Source: Rhizobium sp. ARZ01 (GTDB lineage: Bacteria > Pseudomonadota > Alphaproteobacteria > Rhizobiales > Rhizobiaceae). From it: 64,000 nucleotides of DNA. The notes beneath the pieces are model-generated. The model was not told where the DNA came from and did not search any database. It saw only the letters and a program-made list of their open reading frames with translations. Of the stretch, positions 1-7,322 are shown piece after piece. The position numbers and the translations under genes were made by a program. The stretch spans positions 248,001-312,000 of the forward strand of contig NZ_JACVAE010000004.1 in NCBI RefSeq assembly GCF_014851675.1, in the 5' to 3' direction. Numbering within the stretch: the first letter of the stretch is position 1; every line of letters begins with the position of its first letter.

Positions 1-74
1 CTTGCCTTGACGGTAGCGTCGGAAAAGATAATCGGGGAGGATCGTCACCAACGAACAGAGCAAGGTTTCCAGCA

Positions 75-542
75 TTATTTTGCTCCGTTGCGTGGTGTTG
101 CAGTCGTGTTCGCTTCCGCGGTTTTACCTGGCGGATCGACAAGCTTCTCGGCCTCAACAGCCCCCGCCGGAACCGTTTCCGGGGCATCGACAAGTCGCCC
201 GGCCATCTTGCGCAACGAGACCGCCATAGATCTCAGCGGCGAGATGATGTCGGGGAGGTCGATCATCGCCAGCAGAAGCGCCGCAATCCAGAAAATCCTG
301 CTATGCGTGAACAGGGCGATAAGCGCCAATACGGCGACGATTTCAAACTGGACTTTCTGCGTGCGGTGCGCCAGGTGCTCCGGCAGGGCATGCAGCCTCA
401 TATAGAGCACTCCTGTCGTGAAAATGGCCGCTATCATGAACACGACGACGAAGTTGAAAAGCGCGTCTGTCTGCCCCGGAGCCGTGACGAACGGTGGCAG
501 ATGCTCGAACGCGAGCGGATGAGGAACAGCAGGCGTTTCCAT
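75..542 (-). CDS. Hypothetical two-helix inner-membrane protein
   Basis: A 155-residue protein of unknown function. Two hydrophobic stretches (about residues 27-50 and 66-94) should cross the membrane. The last 45 residues are rich in Ala, Pro, Thr and Glu and look disordered. The ATG at 542 follows the purine-rich GGGGTTTGAG, a weak ribosome-binding site. No GGAAC-type stress promoter was found upstream, unlike most neighbours. I recognise no family. The coding reading is supported by length and a sensible membrane-protein composition, while the overlapping plus-strand frames look random. Confidence 0.6.
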   Translation of the reverse strand: METPAVPHPLAFEHLPPFVTAPGQTDALFNFVVVFMIAAIFTTGVLYMRLHALPEHLAHRTQKVQFEIVAVLALIALFTHSRIFWIAALLLAMIDLPDIISPLRSMAVSLRKMAGRLVDAPETVPAGAVEAEKLVDPPGKTAEANTTATPRNGAK

Positions 543-1019
543 CTCAAACCCCTAGAATAGATGCTGCGCGAACCAACTGGTAAAACGCGAAAGCAAAGGT
601 GGACACTGTAGATTTGGCGATATCGATGTCAGGAGAGGAATTACGGAGGCGTCGCCTTTAGAATTTCAGGAAGTGCTGGTCAAGGCTCACTCATGTGCCC
701 ATTGCCGCCAGCCGATGGAGGCCGAAGGACATACGTTTCGAAGGAGGACGGAGGCTGACGCTTATTGAAAATGCTGTGCATTTTGTGCATGGAGCGCCAG
801 CCCGGCGCAGCCCAAGCGGCAATTGTCCAGCCTCCGACAAAGCCAGCCCGACGGGGTAGGCAATCCGAAAACCAACACGACGACCGGCCACCTTACCCGC
901 GGCGCGGCGTCTGGATCGGCCGCGTGATTCGGCCGATAGCGGATGTCTGCACCCGTACTGCGCGAATTAGGAGTTGAGCACGCGTCAGGTTCCTTCAGGG
1001 GTGCAGCCCTGCGGGGAGT
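543..1019. other. Largely gene-free stretch with a short CxxC remnant
   Basis: No convincing complete gene. One plus-strand frame at about 655-768 reads VKAHSCAHCRQPMEAEG and then a basic, acidic tail before a stop. This looks like the end of a small zinc-ribbon (CxxC) protein, but no start codon or ribosome-binding site precedes it. It may be a decayed gene or chance. Confidence 0.3.
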
Positions 1020-1044
1020 GGAACGAAAAGCTGCGGTAACCGTT
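1020..1044 (+). promoter_or_regulatory. EcfG/RpoE2-type promoter for the ferritin-like gene
   Basis: Exact GGAAC (1020-1024), 16-base spacer, CGTT (1041-1044), 31 bases before the ATG at 1076. This matches the published consensus of the alphaproteobacterial general-stress sigma factor EcfG. Confidence 0.8.
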
Positions 1045-1075
1045 GGTTAGCGTCACCAACCAGCGGGAGGGTACC

Positions 1076-1546
1076 ATGCAGACGCTATCTGAACTTTTTG
1101 AGAACACCCTGAAGGACATCTATTTCGCCGAGAATGCGATATCTGAAGCTCTTCCGAAGGCATCCAGAGCAGTTAAGAGCGCCGATCTCAAGAAAGCGCT
1201 TGATCACCACCTCGAGGAAACCAAGGGGCAGATCGAAACGCTGAAGAAGGTTTTCAAGACCATTAACGTCAAGCCGATGGGCGAAAAGTGCGACGCCACA
1301 GAAGGCCTGCTCAAAGAAACTGATGGCGTTATCGGAGAGAGCAAGGGTGTTGCGCTCGACGCTGGTGTACTCGCAGCCTGCCAAGCCGTCGAACACTACG
1401 AAATTGCTCGCTACGGCTCACTTCGAGAGTGGGCGAAGGTGCTCGGGAACGAAGAGGCCCATGTCCTGCTGAGCGAGATCCTTGATCAGGAGAAGGCTGC
1501 CAACAACGTTCTTACAAACTTGGCGGTGTCGAAGATCAATCATTGA
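1076..1546 (+). CDS. Ferritin-like DUF892 (YciE/YciF) stress protein
   Basis: A 156-residue protein of the DUF892 (YciE/YciF) family, a four-helix ferritin-like fold induced by stress and thought to bind a di-iron centre. It opens with the family signature of a short amphipathic helix (LSELFENTLKDIYFAE). It is almost entirely helical, with Glu/His pairs in each helix (residues near 20, 54-58, 118 and 146). The ATG at 1076 is chosen over an upstream in-frame GTG because GGGAGG lies seven bases before it. It is transcribed alone, between an exact EcfG-type promoter and a hairpin terminator. The biochemical role of the family is unsettled; iron storage or protection against oxidative stress is the usual guess. 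Confidence 0.9.
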   Translation: MQTLSELFENTLKDIYFAENAISEALPKASRAVKSADLKKALDHHLEETKGQIETLKKVFKTINVKPMGEKCDATEGLLKETDGVIGESKGVALDAGVLAACQAVEHYEIARYGSLREWAKVLGNEEAHVLLSEILDQEKAANNVLTNLAVSKINH

Positions 1547-1567
1547 TAAACCCTGAATTTGGCAATG

Positions 1568-1596
1568 GGTCGGTGCGGTTCGCCCCGGCCTTTTTT
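1568..1596 (+). terminator. Rho-independent terminator after DUF892 gene
   Basis: Ten-base stem (GGTCGGTGCG paired with CGCCCCGGCC, one mismatch and one G-T pair), three-base loop, then six T. It starts 22 bases after the DUF892 stop codon. Confidence 0.75.
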
Positions 1597-1657
1597 GTTG
1601 CCAGACAACCCGCATGCAAGCAGGCGCGCAAGGCGTTTGCGCCGGTCCGCCGAAGCC

Positions 1658-1915
1658 CTACGAACGCCGTTTAAACGACGGCAGGAGTATCGTCTTGATG
1701 AGGATCGGATCGTGTTGCCCCTGAGAGTAGAGACGAATGATAGCACTTCCGAGTGATTCAGCCGTTTTGCTGTCGATGGAGAAGGTGCATTCGCCAAGGC
1801 AGTCGTCGAAGATATGTTGGAGGGCGTTCAGGTCGTCGGGACCGAACATCATGTGGTTGCAGCCGCACGGAGAGATCGGATAACCCGCGGCATCGTAGGT
1901 GAAGGATTTGGACAC
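1658..1915 (-). CDS. Small conserved-looking hypothetical protein
   Basis: An 85-residue acidic protein of unknown function. It has a Cys-Gly-Cys-Asn motif near residue 18 and an alpha-helical middle (LNALQHIFDDCLGECTF). The GTG at 1915 is preferred because GAGGGAGGG lies a few bases upstream; further in-frame starts up to 1996 lack a ribosome-binding site. Three cysteines in the first half could bind metal or form disulfides. No GGAAC-type promoter was found in the proper orientation. The cysteine spacing does not match a family I know. Confidence 0.6.
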   Translation of the reverse strand: MSKSFTYDAAGYPISPCGCNHMMFGPDDLNALQHIFDDCLGECTFSIDSKTAESLGSAIIRLYSQGQHDPILIKTILLPSFKRRS

Positions 1916-2052
1916 GGTACTCCCTCCCTCAGTTGCTATAATCTCCCTGTCGTTCATACAATGCATGTGGAACCGATCTGGAATTATGCGCCCCACATAC
2001 CACTTCGGCTACTAAATTTGATGCGTCGCCTGGCCGCCAGTAGCGGCGAGGA

Positions 2053-2077
2053 GGAACATCGGCATCGCGTTGCAGTT
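2053..2077 (+). promoter_or_regulatory. Probable EcfG-type promoter (one mismatch)
   Basis: GGAAC (2053-2057), 16-base spacer, AGTT (2074-2077). It differs from the CGTT consensus at one base and lies 28 bases before the small gene at 2105. Confidence 0.5.
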
Positions 2078-2104
2078 ATGCCGTTTTGATATGGAGGAAT
2101 CATT

Positions 2105-2290
2105 ATGGGCATCGAAAACGCACCCACCGAAAAAGGCAAAGAAGGCGCGCGGGGCCTTCATAAGTCCGCGCGTGCAGAGGAGCGGAAGGTCGAAGCTGAG
2201 AAGGGTTCGGACCTTGCAAAGGGCGCGGATCGGGTTGAAGAGCGCGCTAAAAGCTCCGACGGCAAAGGTGCAGGTGATAAGCAGCGGTAG
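2105..2290 (+). CDS. Small highly charged hypothetical protein
   Basis: A 61-residue, Lys/Glu/Ala/Gly-rich hydrophilic protein with no hydrophobic core, probably intrinsically disordered. Such proteins (hydrophilin-like) are common among desiccation and general-stress genes. The ATG follows TGGAGG at ideal spacing. A probable EcfG-type promoter lies just upstream. No enzymatic motif is present. Function is inferred only from composition and promoter. Confidence 0.6.
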   Translation: MGIENAPTEKGKEGARGLHKSARAEERKVEAEKGSDLAKGADRVEERAKSSDGKGAGDKQR

Positions 2291-2327
2291 GGATCTGCCA
2301 CCGGGCGATCTTTTGCTCGAGATACCT

Positions 2328-2352
2328 GGAACAGTTCGCCACGGCGCTCGTT
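2328..2352 (+). promoter_or_regulatory. EcfG/RpoE2-type promoter for a 49-residue membrane protein
   Basis: Exact GGAAC (2328-2332), 16-base spacer, CGTT (2349-2352), 21 bases before the ATG at 2374. Confidence 0.75.
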
Positions 2353-2373
2353 TACCGCGATTGAGGTTGAGCG

Positions 2374-2523
2374 ATGCGCACAGTCGAACTCACTTTATGG
2401 ATCATTACGATAGCAGCCATGGCGCTGGTTATCGTGGGGTTCATCCTGTTGGAAGGGGCGAGGCCAGCGAGCGAAACTGCCCACCAAGAGGCGCAACAGA
2501 CCAGCCAAGACTACGGTCCGTGA
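2374..2523 (+). CDS. Tiny single-pass membrane protein
   Basis: A 49-residue protein read from ATG at 2374 to TGA at 2521-2523. Residues 6-28 form one hydrophobic helix (LTLWIITIAAMALVIVGFIL), and the rest is a polar, Glu/Gln-rich tail. GAGG lies eight bases before the ATG, and an exact EcfG-type promoter begins 46 bases upstream. The combination of promoter, ribosome-binding site and a clean membrane helix makes a real gene likely despite its size. Function is unknown. Small single-pass proteins of the stress response often modify a larger membrane complex, but there is no evidence for a partner here. Confidence 0.65.
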   Translation: MRTVELTLWIITIAAMALVIVGFILLEGARPASETAHQEAQQTSQDYGP

Positions 2524-2589
2524 CGGCTGACCCCATTTGGGTTAGATGTCAGCAGATATTCTCTTGCACGGGGCTGTCGCGGCGGGTTC

Positions 2590-2916
2590 TTACTGTTGAT
2601 CCGCAGCCTTTTGGACTTCACGGAAGCTTTCAATCTCTTCCGGCTCCTTCTCGTCCATGTGTGTGATCTCGTTGCTCGCCTCGCCCTGCGTGAAAAGCAG
2701 TTCGTCTAGTTTAGTGTGAATAGCCTGGGTGTCTCGGTGCTCGGCGCGCTGGATGAACAACGTCATCAACCATGTGGCGAGCATAGCAACGCCATGCCAC
2801 TCCAACGTCTCAGGGCTGAAGACGAGCCATCCGATCGCATAAAGGGCCACAATCACGAAAGCCGATGGACGGGCAGTCCATGTACCTACGTGTGTCAACA
2901 AGGATTGCCATTGCAT
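2590..2916 (-). CDS. Low-affinity iron permease family small membrane protein
   Basis: A 108-residue protein resembling the low-affinity iron permease family (PF04120). Two membrane helices (about residues 14-30 and 37-54) flank the tryptophan-containing family core, followed by the typical QRAEHRDTQAIHTKLDELL segment and a charged C-terminal tail. The ATG at 2916 is chosen because GGAGA lies six bases upstream; other in-frame starts further up lack one. A probable EcfG promoter lies upstream. Despite the family name, bacterial short members have no proven iron transport. A stress-induced membrane role is the safer reading. Confidence 0.75.
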   Translation of the reverse strand: MQWQSLLTHVGTWTARPSAFVIVALYAIGWLVFSPETLEWHGVAMLATWLMTLFIQRAEHRDTQAIHTKLDELLFTQGEASNEITHMDEKEPEEIESFREVQKAADQQ

Positions 2917-2944
2917 AGCGTTCTCCATCGGTTGCTGGAGACGC

Positions 2945-2969
2945 AACCCGCATTGAGCGTCATGGTTCC
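2945..2969 (-). promoter_or_regulatory. Probable EcfG-type promoter (one mismatch)
   Basis: On the minus strand, GGAAC (2969-2965), 16-base spacer, GGTT (2948-2945). One base differs from CGTT. It lies 28 bases before the iron-permease-like start codon. Confidence 0.55.
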
Positions 2970-3064
2970 GCACGATGCCTCCTCCGGCCGGTTTTTCGTG
3001 CCAAGGATTGTGCTGGAACTTTTGTAAGCTCCAGCGATTGGCTTCTCCAGGAAGGAGAACAATC

Positions 3065-3319
3065 ATGGGCACCAACACACCTCGAGATGGAGCACCGGGC
3101 ACAACCGATCAATCCCCTCGTTGGGAAGGACCTGAGGAAACGAGGCCGCGTGGGTATCTTCCGGCGAAGGACGACCCTGATGTCGATCGCGACGCGGTGG
3201 GAGAAAACAACCAAGATCCTGAGCGCAGTCGGCCATCGGACGCCTTAAAGCATAGAGGCGCGGAAGACGATGCCAAGGGGCAGTTCGGAAAATCGCAGGC
3301 GGATCGCAGTCCACTGTAA
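3065..3319 (+). CDS. Small disordered hydrophilic protein
   Basis: An 84-residue protein dominated by Asp, Arg, Pro, Gly and Glu, with no hydrophobic segment. It is likely unfolded and hydrophilin-like. The ATG at 3065 sits behind AGGAAGGAG at good spacing, which excludes the longer frame starting at 2975. A weak EcfG-like element (GGAAC at 3015, 16-base spacer, GATT) lies upstream. It is divergent from the iron-permease-like gene. No known domain is visible. The stress role is inferred from context. Confidence 0.55.
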   Translation: MGTNTPRDGAPGTTDQSPRWEGPEETRPRGYLPAKDDPDVDRDAVGENNQDPERSRPSDALKHRGAEDDAKGQFGKSQADRSPL

Positions 3320-3570
3320 TTACCGGATCGGAGGATGCGACCCGCCATCGCACCGACCAGGGTGAAGAAGAAGACTGGGACGCATTTCGCGCTAGTGAGC
3401 AAGCGTGGTTCCAAGTGCCTGGCGGGGGATCAGGAAAGCACCAAGATGCCGTCGATCTGTCAGGGCGAAAGATGCCAGCTTTCAGTCGTCGGCGCGCCCG
3501 TGTTCGTTGCCAGCGATGGCAGCTCTTGCGCTCATCGTCGTCCGAAGTCGAGCGCGTCGACGAATGCCTG
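3320..3570. other. Gene-free stretch
   Basis: Several overlapping frames are open here on both strands, but none has a ribosome-binding site, a sensible composition or a recognisable domain. I see nothing further. Confidence 0.4.
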
Positions 3571-3651
3571 TCACACCATCACGGCCGCCAGCAGAAACAC
3601 GAAAAGCAGAGCGGCAGCCAAGAGCGAAAGCTCGACAAAACCATCATGCAT
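3571..3651 (-). CDS. 26-residue single-helix membrane protein
   Basis: A very small gene: ATG at 3651, then MHDGFVELSL and a Leu/Ala/Val/Phe stretch through to the TGA at 3573-3571. Nearly the whole product is one transmembrane helix. GGAGG lies eight bases before the ATG, and an exact EcfG-type promoter lies 30 bases upstream. A second frame over the same bases (running through to 3579) shares the ribosome-binding site but gives a Cys/Trp/Arg-rich peptide with no membrane character, so this frame is preferred. Function unknown. Confidence 0.6.
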   Translation of the reverse strand: MHDGFVELSLLAAALLFVFLLAAVMV

Positions 3652-3680
3652 GGCGGCATCCTCCAGCCAGGATCGCCGAT

Positions 3681-3705
3681 AACGCGCAGACCGCGCATTC
3701 GTTCC
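3681..3705 (-). promoter_or_regulatory. EcfG/RpoE2-type promoter for the 26-residue protein
   Basis: Minus strand: exact GGAAC (3705-3701), 16-base spacer, CGTT (3684-3681). Confidence 0.75.
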
Positions 3706-3738
3706 ACGAGGACCATGGTGTCTGATCGCGCTTGGCTA

Positions 3739-3990
3739 TCAACGTCGGTCTGGAAGCCTCTCGCCATCCAAAAGTCTCAACCCATCGTCGCTGATCCGAG
3801 TGCCAAGTGAGCCAGGCTCCTTAATCTCCGAGACTATGTCTTCTTCCACATCCGGAGCAGCCTGCTGTGCCAGGCCCGCCGATTGCAGGCTCTCTGCGAT
3901 GACGGTCGGGACAACGTGAACGCGACCATCTGCCAATCGCTTCAGACACGACACCTCATCATCCGTGAGTTCGTTGAGCGTGAAACTCAT
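3739..3990 (-). CDS. Small acidic hypothetical protein
   Basis: An 83-residue acidic protein (begins MSFTLNELTDDEVSCLKRLA). The first 45 residues read like a small helical domain with a helix-turn-helix feel (DDEVSCLKRLADGR, then VPTVIAESLQSAGL). The rest is acidic and ends in an Arg-rich tail. It may be a small DNA- or protein-binding adaptor, but no family match is certain. The ATG at 3990 follows GGGAGAA, and an exact EcfG-type promoter is 39 bases further up. Confidence 0.6.
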   Translation of the reverse strand: MSFTLNELTDDEVSCLKRLADGRVHVVPTVIAESLQSAGLAQQAAPDVEEDIVSEIKEPGSLGTRISDDGLRLLDGERLPDRR

Positions 3991-4028
3991 CGTTATTCTC
4001 CCATTGAACATCTAATTCCAATACTCCC

Positions 4029-4053
4029 AACGGGCAGACCTTTTCTCGGTTCC
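4029..4053 (-). promoter_or_regulatory. EcfG/RpoE2-type promoter
   Basis: Minus strand: exact GGAAC (4053-4049), 16-base spacer, CGTT (4032-4029), in front of the acidic small protein starting at 3990. Confidence 0.75.
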
Positions 4054-4373
4054 GAAAAATCAAGGGATAGGAAAGCTTCCCAAAGAGCCTGGCGCAGGGG
4101 TTAACGCCGGGCAAGGCAGAGTTGGGTCTGCGGGTGGCGGGGGGCCGCCACAACCGATCATACGCCCTTGCTGCCATCATCGCGATAGCCAGAAATGTCT
4201 GCTCCCGCAGATCGAAGGTGAGAACGGGAGAGAGGCTACATCCAGCACTTGCGCACGCTCTGATGCAGGATCAATACGATGCATTGACGGTGCGCGCGGC
4301 GAGCCGCTCTTAGAAGCCCGCAACTGGGTCACGGGTGGCGTAAAGGGATGCGCGCTGATCGCCAGCAACGCCT
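4054..4373. other. Gene-free stretch
   Basis: No frame with a start, ribosome-binding site and plausible product was found. It may include the eroded 3' end of the response-regulator pseudogene that follows on the minus strand. Confidence 0.4.
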
Positions 4374-4645
4374 TCAGATGGGGCGTCCACTGCAATGCAG
4401 GCGGGTTGCGAATGGCGCCATCGCCACCTGAGAAGGCGGGGGCATTGACAGGGTCCTATCGATGTGGAGCGCATGACCGATGGAAATGTGCAGCTCCCGA
4501 TAGGGCGTTTGCCCGTCCAGGCATTGCCGCGCAGCTTCCTGCACCGTCGCCGCAGGCGAATATGCCCCAGCCGTGTTGCTCAAGCAGCAGCATCAGATAT
4601 GGCGATCAGGAACTCGTCCTCCACGATTAGTACGGTGTTGCGCAT
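4374..4645 (-). pseudogene. Response regulator (CheY-like receiver), frameshifted remnant
   Basis: From ATG 4645 the frame reads MRNTVLIVEDEFLIAI, the classic start of a rhizobial single-domain receiver with the acidic pocket (EDE), then stops after 21 codons. The homology continues in a second frame (LMLLLEQHGW) and then a third (SPAATVQEAARQCLDGQTP), so at least two frameshifts are needed. The phospho-acceptor Asp region cannot be read in any frame. It begins 17 bases after the stop of the HWE kinase gene and was very likely the cognate regulator of that kinase in one operon. It cannot make a working receiver. Confidence 0.75.
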
Positions 4646-4661
4646 GAGACCAGTCTCGGGG

Positions 4662-5672
4662 CTATGAGACCGATCCTAGTGGGGCAACGATCTCAACGAT
4701 CAAACCCGCTGGCGCATAGTTCAGTTCCACCCGTCCGCCCAGTTCGTGAGTTGCAATAAACTCAATCAGCTTCGTCCCAAATCCTTTGACGGCCGGCGGC
4801 GCAACGGGAGGGCCACCGCTCTCTTGCCAGACCAGCCGTAGTTTTGGAGCGCTGGCTTCCTCAATCTCCCAGTGGATGCGAACCTGCCCCGTGGGGTTCG
4901 AAAGCGCGCCGTATTTGATCGCATTGGTCGCGAGTTCATGCAGAACCAGGCTCAGCGATACAGCTTGCTGCGGCGGAAGCCGTACGGATGGTCCGGATTC
5001 GACAAGGATCCCTACAGAAGCTTCCGAATAAGGTTCAAGTGTCTGCTCAACCATCTCCTTAAGCTCGGTCTCAGTCTCTCTGCTGTTTGAGAAGGCCGCA
5101 TCGTGCGCCACTATGAGCGCATTGAGCCGGCCGAGGAGGTCCTCCCGGTACTCCTCCCCAGAGCGACCGGCGGCGGTCGTCTGGCGCGTCATCGCTTGGA
5201 CGACAGCGAGCAGATTCTTCGTTCGATGCCGGAGTTCGTCTAAGAGCACATCTTTCTCGGCTTCGCGCTGGCGTCGCTTTGTGGCATCCACGATTGACAG
5301 CAACAGCGTGCGGCTGTTGTTGTCGGGATGGAACAGCCGTTGCGCGCTGACAAGCATCGTCCTCCGACCAATGCTCGGAAAGTCGTGCTCGACCTCATAG
5401 TCCACCACCGCCATGCTTTTCGGGATCACGTCTTCAAGCAGGAGGCGCAACTCGGGGATGTCCCACTGCCGATTGCCGAGTTCGTAGAGGTGCTGTCCGA
5501 TTGTTTCGGCGCGGTCGACTTGGAAGGTGGTAAAAAAAGCCCGGCTGGCCGTCTGGATACACAGGTTCCGGTCGAGGACAAGCAAAGGATCAGGCACCGT
5601 GTCAATGATGCTTTGCGCCTGGACATGAGAGTTCCGCATCAGGCGATAGAGATCCTCCAGATTCATCTCCAC
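4662..5672 (-). CDS. Soluble PAS-HWE sensor histidine kinase
   Basis: A 336-residue cytoplasmic sensor kinase. Residues 20-132 form a PAS domain (DTVPDPLLVLDRNLCIQTAS). The dimerisation/phosphoacceptor helix has His149 in LRHRTKNLLAVVQA. The ATP-binding domain has LHELATNAIKYGAL (N box) near residue 245 and a WEI motif near 268, which together define the HWE family. A G box (GFGTKLIEF) lies near 305. There is no transmembrane segment, so the stimulus is intracellular or diffusible. Its receiver partner next door is a pseudogene, leaving the kinase orphaned. HWE kinases are the usual activators of PhyR, the switch of the EcfG response, which fits the surrounding EcfG-type promoters; that link is inferred. 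Confidence 0.9.
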   Translation of the reverse strand: MEMNLEDLYRLMRNSHVQAQSIIDTVPDPLLVLDRNLCIQTASRAFFTTFQVDRAETIGQHLYELGNRQWDIPELRLLLEDVIPKSMAVVDYEVEHDFPSIGRRTMLVSAQRLFHPDNNSRTLLLSIVDATKRRQREAEKDVLLDELRHRTKNLLAVVQAMTRQTTAAGRSGEEYREDLLGRLNALIVAHDAAFSNSRETETELKEMVEQTLEPYSEASVGILVESGPSVRLPPQQAVSLSLVLHELATNAIKYGALSNPTGQVRIHWEIEEASAPKLRLVWQESGGPPVAPPAVKGFGTKLIEFIATHELGGRVELNYAPAGLIVEIVAPLGSVS

Positions 5673-5783
5673 TCCCCTCCGCTCAACCTTTGGCGCATTT
5701 TACTACATACCGTATGGGGTGCAACGAGCAGACATTGTGCGCCCGCTTCGTCTGGTGCTTCCGTCTCCCGGCGGGAATACGCC

Positions 5784-6023
5784 TTAGTAATGTATGACAG
5801 CAATGCCAGCTTCGCGCGCTGCGGACAGAAAACGCGACTCGGCATCCTCTGGGCTCACATCGCCCCGTAAGGCAGCGGATGATTGCGCAAGTGCGTCGCG
5901 CGATGAAGTCGAGCTGTCCTGTGCGGCGCTGCTTCGAAAGCAGTGAGCGTGCCCGATAGTTTCAGGAAGGGGCATTCTGGAGGACGTGCAATTGATCGAT
6001 TTCGCGGTGGCTTCGCGTATCAC
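5784..6023 (-). CDS. Doubtful small ORF
   Basis: A 79-codon frame whose GTG directly follows the stop codon of the 6024-6275 gene (TAGGTG), which would allow translational coupling. The C-terminal half (DVSPEDAESRFLSAAREAGI) looks like genuine protein; the N-terminal half is low in quality and Cys/Ser-rich. It may be a decayed downstream gene. No family recognised. Confidence 0.25.
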   Translation of the reverse strand: MIREATAKSINCTSSRMPLPETIGHAHCFRSSAAQDSSTSSRDALAQSSAALRGDVSPEDAESRFLSAAREAGIAVIHY

Positions 6024-6275
6024 CTAGCCTTCTGGAACATCACCATCACAGACGGCGACCTGCGGGAACAAGATGGCATTGAACGCAATCGAGAGGCGCG
6101 TAGGTGACTTATCGTGAAGGCGCAACTCTGCGATTTTCCTGTCGGCTCTCGCGCGTTCTGCGGCGTAGGCATTTAGCTTTTCCGCTTGCTTACTCGGGGC
6201 CCGCAGATAAGGCGGATTGTCCGTACCGTATCCTCCCGCACGAGCATAAATCCGCATCAGCATCTTCGTGTCCAT
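6024..6275 (-). CDS. Small basic hypothetical protein
   Basis: An 83-residue protein with a basic helical centre (KQAEKLNAYAAERARADRKIAEL) and a hydrophobic end. No domain recognised. The ATG at 6275 is preceded by AGGAG and, 35 bases further, by an exact EcfG-type promoter, so it is probably another member of the stress regulon. Confidence 0.55.
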   Translation of the reverse strand: MDTKMLMRIYARAGGYGTDNPPYLRAPSKQAEKLNAYAAERARADRKIAELRLHDKSPTRLSIAFNAILFPQVAVCDGDVPEG

Positions 6276-6309
6276 GGTGGTCGCGCTCCTTTATGCGCGA
6301 TGAAACCGG

Positions 6310-6334
6310 AACGGCGAGATGGAAGCAAAGTTCC
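6310..6334 (-). promoter_or_regulatory. EcfG/RpoE2-type promoter
   Basis: Minus strand: exact GGAAC (6334-6330), 16-base spacer, CGTT (6313-6310), upstream of the gene starting at 6275. Confidence 0.75.
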
Positions 6335-6471
6335 TCGCGATAAGAGCGTTCGTCCATGTCGAAGCGGCTGCTGGGCTTTGTAACCGAGGTTTGAAGCTAT
6401 CAGGAGATTCACACCCGGTACGATGCCGCCAAATTCGTTGCGTGCGCCCCATGCCGACGGTAGTTTGAGCG

Positions 6472-6954
6472 ATGCTAATCCGGCCCGCAGACAAAGCCGA
6501 TCGAAGCGCCATCTGGAGGATTATTGGTCCGACCATACGCGCGGGCGAAACCTACACCCTCGATCCCAATCTTAGCGAAAGCGATGGGCTGGCTTACTGG
6601 ATGGGTCCGGACCGCGAAACGTTTGTCGCCGAAGAGAATGGCCAGATTTTAGGCACATACTATATCAGAGCGAATCAGGGTGGCGGCGGGCAGCATGTTT
6701 GTAACTGCGGTTACATGACAGACGCGGCGGCAAGTGGCCGCGGTGTGGCTCGCCAGATGCACGAGCACTCTCTCGCTCATGCCCGCGCCAAGGGCTTCCG
6801 GGCCATGCAGTTCAACTTCGTCATCAGCAGCAACGAGCGCGCGTTGCGGTTGTGGCAGTCGCTCGGATTTGAGATCGTCGGTCGCCTGCCGGAAGTGTTC
6901 CTTCACCCCTCGCTCGGTTACGTCGACGCCTTCGTGATGTTTCGCAAACTTTAG
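6472..6954 (+). CDS. GNAT-family N-acetyltransferase
   Basis: A 160-residue single-domain GNAT enzyme that should move the acetyl group of acetyl-CoA to an amine. The acetyl-CoA loop is ASGRGVARQMHEHSLAHA (residues 91-108, the Q/R-x-x-G-x-G/A signature). The C-terminal beta strands contain FVISSNERALRLWQSLGFEIVGR, the typical motif B. Length is normal for the family. The substrate cannot be read from sequence; closest-looking relatives acetylate small amines or antibiotics. No GGAAC promoter was found, so it may not belong to the stress set. Confidence 0.85.
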   Translation: MLIRPADKADRSAIWRIIGPTIRAGETYTLDPNLSESDGLAYWMGPDRETFVAEENGQILGTYYIRANQGGGGQHVCNCGYMTDAAASGRGVARQMHEHSLAHARAKGFRAMQFNFVISSNERALRLWQSLGFEIVGRLPEVFLHPSLGYVDAFVMFRKL

Positions 6955-6958
6955 CGAC

Positions 6959-7243
6959 GTGATGTCGGCGGCTGCCTGGTGGCTTTCGGGTGAACTTCAT
7001 CTAATCCGGCCACGGATCGTTGTGGCACTCGGAGCCACCGCGCTGTACACGCTGCTAGGGCGCTCCCTCAGTGTCACCAAGGCGCGCGGGCGGGTTATTC
7101 AAAGTACAGCAGGATATCCGATCCTCGTTACGATCCATCCGTCGTACCTGTTACGGATCCGCTCGAGAACTGACGCCGAGATCGAACATAGGCGCTTTGT
7201 CGCGGATCTACATCAGGTTCTCGAGCTTCTTGAAGCCACCTAG
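6959..7243 (+). pseudogene. UdgX-like uracil-DNA glycosylase, C-terminal fragment
   Basis: A 94-codon piece matching only the last third of family 4/UdgX-like uracil-DNA glycosylases. It holds the core strand LIRPRIVVALGATA, the TKARGRV turn and the HPSYLLR motif that contacts uracil and DNA. The N-terminal half, with the iron-sulphur cysteines and the GExPG water-activating motif, is absent; the sequence immediately upstream is the intact GNAT gene. It is therefore a truncated remnant left by a rearrangement, although a GTG start could still express it. Confidence 0.7.
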
Positions 7244-7262
7244 TATTCCAGAAGTTCGCTTG

Positions 7263-7287
7263 GGAACCGTTCGACGGGCAGGTCGTT
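7263..7287 (+). promoter_or_regulatory. EcfG/RpoE2-type promoter for the SDR gene
   Basis: Exact GGAAC (7263-7267), 16-base spacer, CGTT (7284-7287), 36 bases before the ATG at 7323. Confidence 0.8.
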
Positions 7288-7322
7288 ATCGTTCTTCTCA
7301 GTCTATGGAGGAGGGATGCACC

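Noticed and set aside
3015..3039. GGAAC-N16-GATT element before the 3065 gene
   Set aside because: Two mismatches in the -10 part; too weak to count with the other EcfG-type promoters.
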